64,000 nucleotides of DNA from Lewinellaceae bacterium (GTDB taxonomy: Bacteria > Bacteroidota > Bacteroidia > Chitinophagales > Saprospiraceae), in assembly GCA_020636095.1 (NCBI GenBank), contig JACJYN010000002.1:620001-684000 (forward strand), written 5' to 3'. A program made the position numbers and the translations under genes. The notes under the pieces were generated by a model, which saw nothing but the letters and a program-made list of their open reading frames with translations, made no database searches and was not told where the DNA came from. This document shows, piece after piece, positions 61,252 through 64,000 of this stretch. Position 1 is the stretch's first letter. The number at the start of each line of letters is the position of its first letter.

Positions 61252-61641
61252 TTAAACACTGACAGCTTCCGCAACCTTCTCCTTTTTTCCGATAACCATT
61301 TTGCGGTGTTGCAAGCCCCATGCTATCATAGCATCCAAAACCGTATTGAGGGTGTTTCCCGATTCTGTCAGTTCATACTCTACTGTAACAGGTGAGGTAT
61401 TATAAACAGTGCGGGTTACAATGCCGTTGACTTCCAGGTCTTTCAGCTCTTTGGAAAGCATACGGGGCGTGATTTTAGGAATTTCCCTTTCCAGTTCTTT
61501 GAAGCGTTTTTTACCATAGAGCAAAGAACCTATTATCGGCAATTTCCATTTGCCGTTCAACACGTTCATCGTGTCGTTTATGGCTAAAATAAACTCTCCC
61601 GAACACTTCTTTACCTGATCCAATTGTGATATTGTGCTCAT
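61252..61641 (-). CDS. HxlR-family winged-helix transcriptional regulator
   Basis: A 129-residue protein. NVLNGKWKLPIIGSLLYGKK, then RFKELEREIPKITPRMLSKE and LEVNGIVTRTVYNTSPVTVEY, is the HxlR/MarR-like winged helix. It has a single Cys (Cys13 in VKKCSGEF) near the N-terminus, a position used for redox or quinone sensing in YodB/QorR-type members. It is divergent from the SDR gene across 125 bp with clustered TATACT palindromes, its likely operators. Confidence 0.9.
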   Translation of the reverse strand: MSTISQLDQVKKCSGEFILAINDTMNVLNGKWKLPIIGSLLYGKKRFKELEREIPKITPRMLSKELKDLEVNGIVTRTVYNTSPVTVEYELTESGNTLNTVLDAMIAWGLQHRKMVIGKKEKVAEAVSV

Positions 61642-61662
61642 TTTATCCTGTTTTTGCTTAAG

Positions 61663-61731
61663 CTATACTAAAGTATAGTGATATACTATGGTATAGTAGT
61701 TACTAAAGTATAGCAAAAGTAACTATATTTG
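61663..61731. promoter_or_regulatory. HxlR operator cluster and divergent promoter
   Basis: CTATACT-AA-AGTATAG (61663-61678) and TACTAT-GGT-ATAGTA (61684-61698) are palindromes. A related ACTAAAGTATAG follows at 61702-61713. TATATTTG at 61724-61731 fits TAnnTTTG for the SDR gene starting at 61767. The palindromes would cover the -33 regions of both divergent genes. Confidence 0.65.
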
Positions 61732-61766
61732 CACAGTTAAAAAAACATTTCATTAAATAAGTAATC

Positions 61767-62648
61767 ATGAGCAAAATATTAATCACAGGTGCAACAGGAC
61801 AGTTAGGAAAGTCAACAATTAACTTTCTGCTTGAAAAAGGTGTTGCAGCAAATCAAATTTCAGCTTTGGCTAGAGATGAAGCAAAGGCAGCAGAATTAAA
61901 ATCTAAGGGTGTAGATGTAAAAATAGGCAACTATGATGATTTTGATTCCCTTCGCTCAGCTATGCAAGGTGTAGAAACTTTGCTACTAATTTCTTCAAGC
62001 GAAATGACAAAAAGCAGAGCGGTGCAGCACATCAATGCGATCAAAGCAGCAAAAGAAAATGGCGTTAAGCATATCATCTATACGGGATTTATGAGAACCC
62101 ATGACGACCCAAAATCTCCGCTTTGGTTTATAGCAGAAGATCATGTGAAAACCGAAAAATACCTGAAAGAATCCGGTATTGCTTATACCCTTTTTGCAAA
62201 CGGGTTTTATTTGGATATGCTAATGGATTTCGTAGGTGAACAGGTATTAGAAACCCAAACCATCTATGTTCCGGCAGGTGATGGAAAAATAAATTTTGTA
62301 CTTCGTAACGAAATTGCAGAAGCACTTGCTAATGTTTTAACTACGGGCGGACACGAAAATAAAACCTACAACATTGGAATCGAGCAACCAGTGTCGTTTG
62401 GAGAAGTTGCGAAGTACATTTCTGAAATTACCGGAGTTTCTATAAACTATGTTTCTCCCGAACCAGAAGTGTATCAGCAAACCTTAATGCAATATGGTGT
62501 ACCTGAGATGTATGCACGCATGTTTGCAGCATTTGCAGTTGCTTTTGCAGCCGATACTATGAATGTTCCTACAACTGAATTAACTCAACTACTCGGTCGT
62601 AAGCCAACTTCAGTTCAAGAATTTCTTTTGACAAAATTTGAAATTTAA
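61767..62648 (+). CDS. NmrA-like NAD(P)-binding protein, QorB/QOR2 type
   Basis: A 293-residue atypical SDR. ILITGATGQLGKSTINFLLE is the NAD(P) loop, VETLLLISSSEMTKSRAVQH and NGVKHIIYTGFMRTHDDPKS are characteristic, and the C-terminal substrate lobe lacks the classical YxxxK pair in the usual place. It resembles NADPH:quinone oxidoreductase 2. It is the first of three tightly spaced genes (SDR, DoxX, LigB-type dioxygenase, 6-bp gaps) under HxlR control. Confidence 0.88.
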   Translation: MSKILITGATGQLGKSTINFLLEKGVAANQISALARDEAKAAELKSKGVDVKIGNYDDFDSLRSAMQGVETLLLISSSEMTKSRAVQHINAIKAAKENGVKHIIYTGFMRTHDDPKSPLWFIAEDHVKTEKYLKESGIAYTLFANGFYLDMLMDFVGEQVLETQTIYVPAGDGKINFVLRNEIAEALANVLTTGGHENKTYNIGIEQPVSFGEVAKYISEITGVSINYVSPEPEVYQQTLMQYGVPEMYARMFAAFAVAFAADTMNVPTTELTQLLGRKPTSVQEFLLTKFEI

Positions 62649-62654
62649 AAAAAA

Positions 62655-63050
62655 ATGGAAAATAAAGTATTACACATTACAGTTTGGGTTTTACAAATAT
62701 TTATGGGGCTAATGTTTCTTATGGTGGGAGGAATGAAAGCATTTTCGCCTTTAGAAAGCTTGCCACCAGAAATGACATGGGCACTAGAAAATCCAAACTT
62801 AGTTCGGTTTGTGGGTATATCTCAGTTGTTAGGTGCTATTGGTTTGATTGTTCCTTCGCTGCTTCGGATTAAACCATTTTTAACCCCACTTGCAGCATTA
62901 GGGTTTGCCACTATTATGATTCTTGCTATAGGATTTCATGCCATGCGTAGCGAAATGGAAGCAATACCTACAAACATTGTGTTGCTTCTTGTATTTGCTT
63001 TTATTGCTTGGGCAAGATGGAAAAAAGTACCTATTCAACCCAAACCATAA
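62655..63050 (+). CDS. DoxX-like membrane protein
   Basis: A 131-residue inner-membrane protein with four TM segments (for example VWVLQIFMGLMFLMVGGMKA and LGFATIMILAIGFHAM). It is short, in the range of DoxX-like/DUF4267-type proteins that accompany redox enzymes. It starts 6 bp after the SDR stop and ends 6 bp before the dioxygenase. A role in quinone or thiol redox balance is likely from context only. Confidence 0.82.
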   Translation: MENKVLHITVWVLQIFMGLMFLMVGGMKAFSPLESLPPEMTWALENPNLVRFVGISQLLGAIGLIVPSLLRIKPFLTPLAALGFATIMILAIGFHAMRSEMEAIPTNIVLLLVFAFIAWARWKKVPIQPKP

Positions 63051-63056
63051 ACTTCT

Positions 63057-63953
63057 ATGGAACGAAAAAAATTTCTTCAATCAATTTTAGCGTTAACCGC
63101 AATGGGAACATTAAGCAGCCTTAAAAATTTTACTGACACACTTCCTTCACAAAGTAAAAAAATGCCGGTGCTGTTTACCTCTCACGGAAACCCGATGGAC
63201 ATACCGGTTTCAAGAAGTGATAGGGAATTTTGGCAAAAACTTTATGATTTAGGAATTAATCTTCAAAAAAATTATGAAGTAAAAGCTGCATTGGTCGTAT
63301 CAGCACATTGGTGTACTAAAGGCACATTCGTAAATGTTTCTCCTGATCAAAAACAGATTTACGACTACTATGGTTTTCCAGAAGAATACTACAAAGTATA
63401 TTACAATGCCAAAGGTTCGCCCGAAATTGCTCACGAAGTAAAGAAAATTGTTCCTTCCGTTTCCGAAACAACAGACTGGGGATTAGACCACGGTGCGTGG
63501 CCTATGCTGATGCACTTATTTCCAGATGCCAATATCCCGGTTTTTCAGCTAAGTATTGATTATTACGCCAAACCCGAATATCATTATGAGTTGGGTAAAC
63601 AACTAAAATCATTGCGAAACAAAGGGGTGTTAATAATTGGTAGCGGTGCACTTATCCATAACTTGCCTTTGGCAATGCAAAAAATGCGTACAAACAATAC
63701 AACTCCTTATGGCTGGGAGGCAGAATACGATGCTTGGATTAAACAACAAATTGATTCCCGAAACTTTGCCAATCTCATTAATTACCAAAACAGTCATAAA
63801 TTAGGAAAATTAGCCGCACCTACGCCCGATCACTACGTTCCTGTACTTTACAGTTTGGGACTTATGGATAAGACTGATGAAATCAAGCATTTTTTCGAAG
63901 GTGAGCCAAACATTCCGGCTTTTAGCGAACGCAGTTTTATTATTGAATCCTGA
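63057..63953 (+). CDS. LigB-family extradiol dioxygenase (4,5-DOPA dioxygenase type, YgiD-like)
   Basis: A 298-residue protein with an N-terminal export-like extension (MERKKFLQSILALTAMGTLS). The YgiD/DODA-type core follows: MPVLFTSHGNPMDIP, LVVSAHWCTKGTFV, DWGLDHGAWPMLMHLFPDAN and IIGSGALIHNLPL supply the metal-binding His/Asp set. It ring-opens catechols such as DOPA at the 4,5 position. The export extension is unusual for the family and suggests envelope location. It is the third gene of the HxlR-linked operon; about 47 bp follow before the window ends. Confidence 0.85.
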   Translation: MERKKFLQSILALTAMGTLSSLKNFTDTLPSQSKKMPVLFTSHGNPMDIPVSRSDREFWQKLYDLGINLQKNYEVKAALVVSAHWCTKGTFVNVSPDQKQIYDYYGFPEEYYKVYYNAKGSPEIAHEVKKIVPSVSETTDWGLDHGAWPMLMHLFPDANIPVFQLSIDYYAKPEYHYELGKQLKSLRNKGVLIIGSGALIHNLPLAMQKMRTNNTTPYGWEAEYDAWIKQQIDSRNFANLINYQNSHKLGKLAAPTPDHYVPVLYSLGLMDKTDEIKHFFEGEPNIPAFSERSFIIES

Positions 63954-64000
63954 AATAAAATGCATTGTTTTATGGACAAAAAAAAAGAGTAGCGGCAAAA

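Noticed and set aside
1..64000. tRNA, rRNA or riboswitch genes
   Set aside because: No cloverleaf, rRNA-like stretch or known riboswitch core was recognised by eye; a covariance-model scan would be decisive.

Overview
This window looks like chromosomal DNA of a free-living member of the phylum Bacteroidota, probably a Saprospiria/Lewinella-like bacterium. The phylum call rests on type IX secretion (T9SS) C-terminal domains on three proteins, TAnnTTTG-type promoter elements, GH92/GH125/GH109 glycosidases, FtsX-type permeases with large periplasmic domains, and a seven-transmembrane AraC-type regulator. The family-level guess is inference. Most of the window is moderately GC-rich. The first gene, the lipoprotein near 11 kb and everything after about 59.2 kb are clearly more AT-rich. 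No rRNA, tRNA or CRISPR array was seen.

Layout. 0-10 kb: the end of a T9SS-exported adhesin-like protein, then a glycan-use locus with GH109, a FucP-type sugar symporter, GH92 and GH125 alpha-mannosidases, mannonate dehydratase, and a D-mannonate oxidoreductase gene that has lost its middle in frame. 10-12.4 kb: an AAC(3)-I-like acetyltransferase, a lipoprotein, a truncated P-loop kinase and a small unknown protein. 12.7-19.1 kb: a TetR-headed operon encoding a beta-barrel, an ABC ATPase, two FtsX permeases and a LolA-like carrier, which together could form a trans-envelope export route. 19-28.3 kb: repeats, a T9SS protein, a GH13 lipoprotein, two decayed genes that share a 203-bp duplication, and a 1203-residue metallophosphatase/beta-barrel protein. 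28.5-36 kb: a DUF234-type ATPase, a patatin, 3-hydroxybutyrate dehydrogenase, VapBC, a broken propeller lipoprotein and a glycogen branching enzyme with an added basic tail. 36-46 kb: a cytochrome c, three different terminal-inverted-repeat elements side by side, a Vat-like acetyltransferase, a GNAT, a HAD-GNAT fusion, an NHL-type T9SS protein preceded by 51-bp tandem repeats, an AraC regulator, and an HpcH aldolase divergent from phenylacetate-CoA ligase across a perfect 21-bp inverted repeat. 46-58.6 kb: an S9 peptidase, an NtrC-type regulator, and a divergent MacAB-like exporter operon behind a convincing sigma-54 promoter. 58.9-64 kb: an AT-rich, probably acquired segment with a damaged tyrosine recombinase and an HxlR-controlled redox cassette.

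Working together. The glycosidases, symporter and mannonate dehydratase suggest trimming and uptake of mannose/GalNAc-containing glycans, with a separate uronate step. The NtrC-type regulator most likely drives the sigma-54 promoter of the adjacent exporter. HxlR probably represses its divergent neighbours through TATACT/AGTATA palindromes. The intergenic spaces hold an unusually dense set of small inverted-repeat elements, several of them in two copies within this window.
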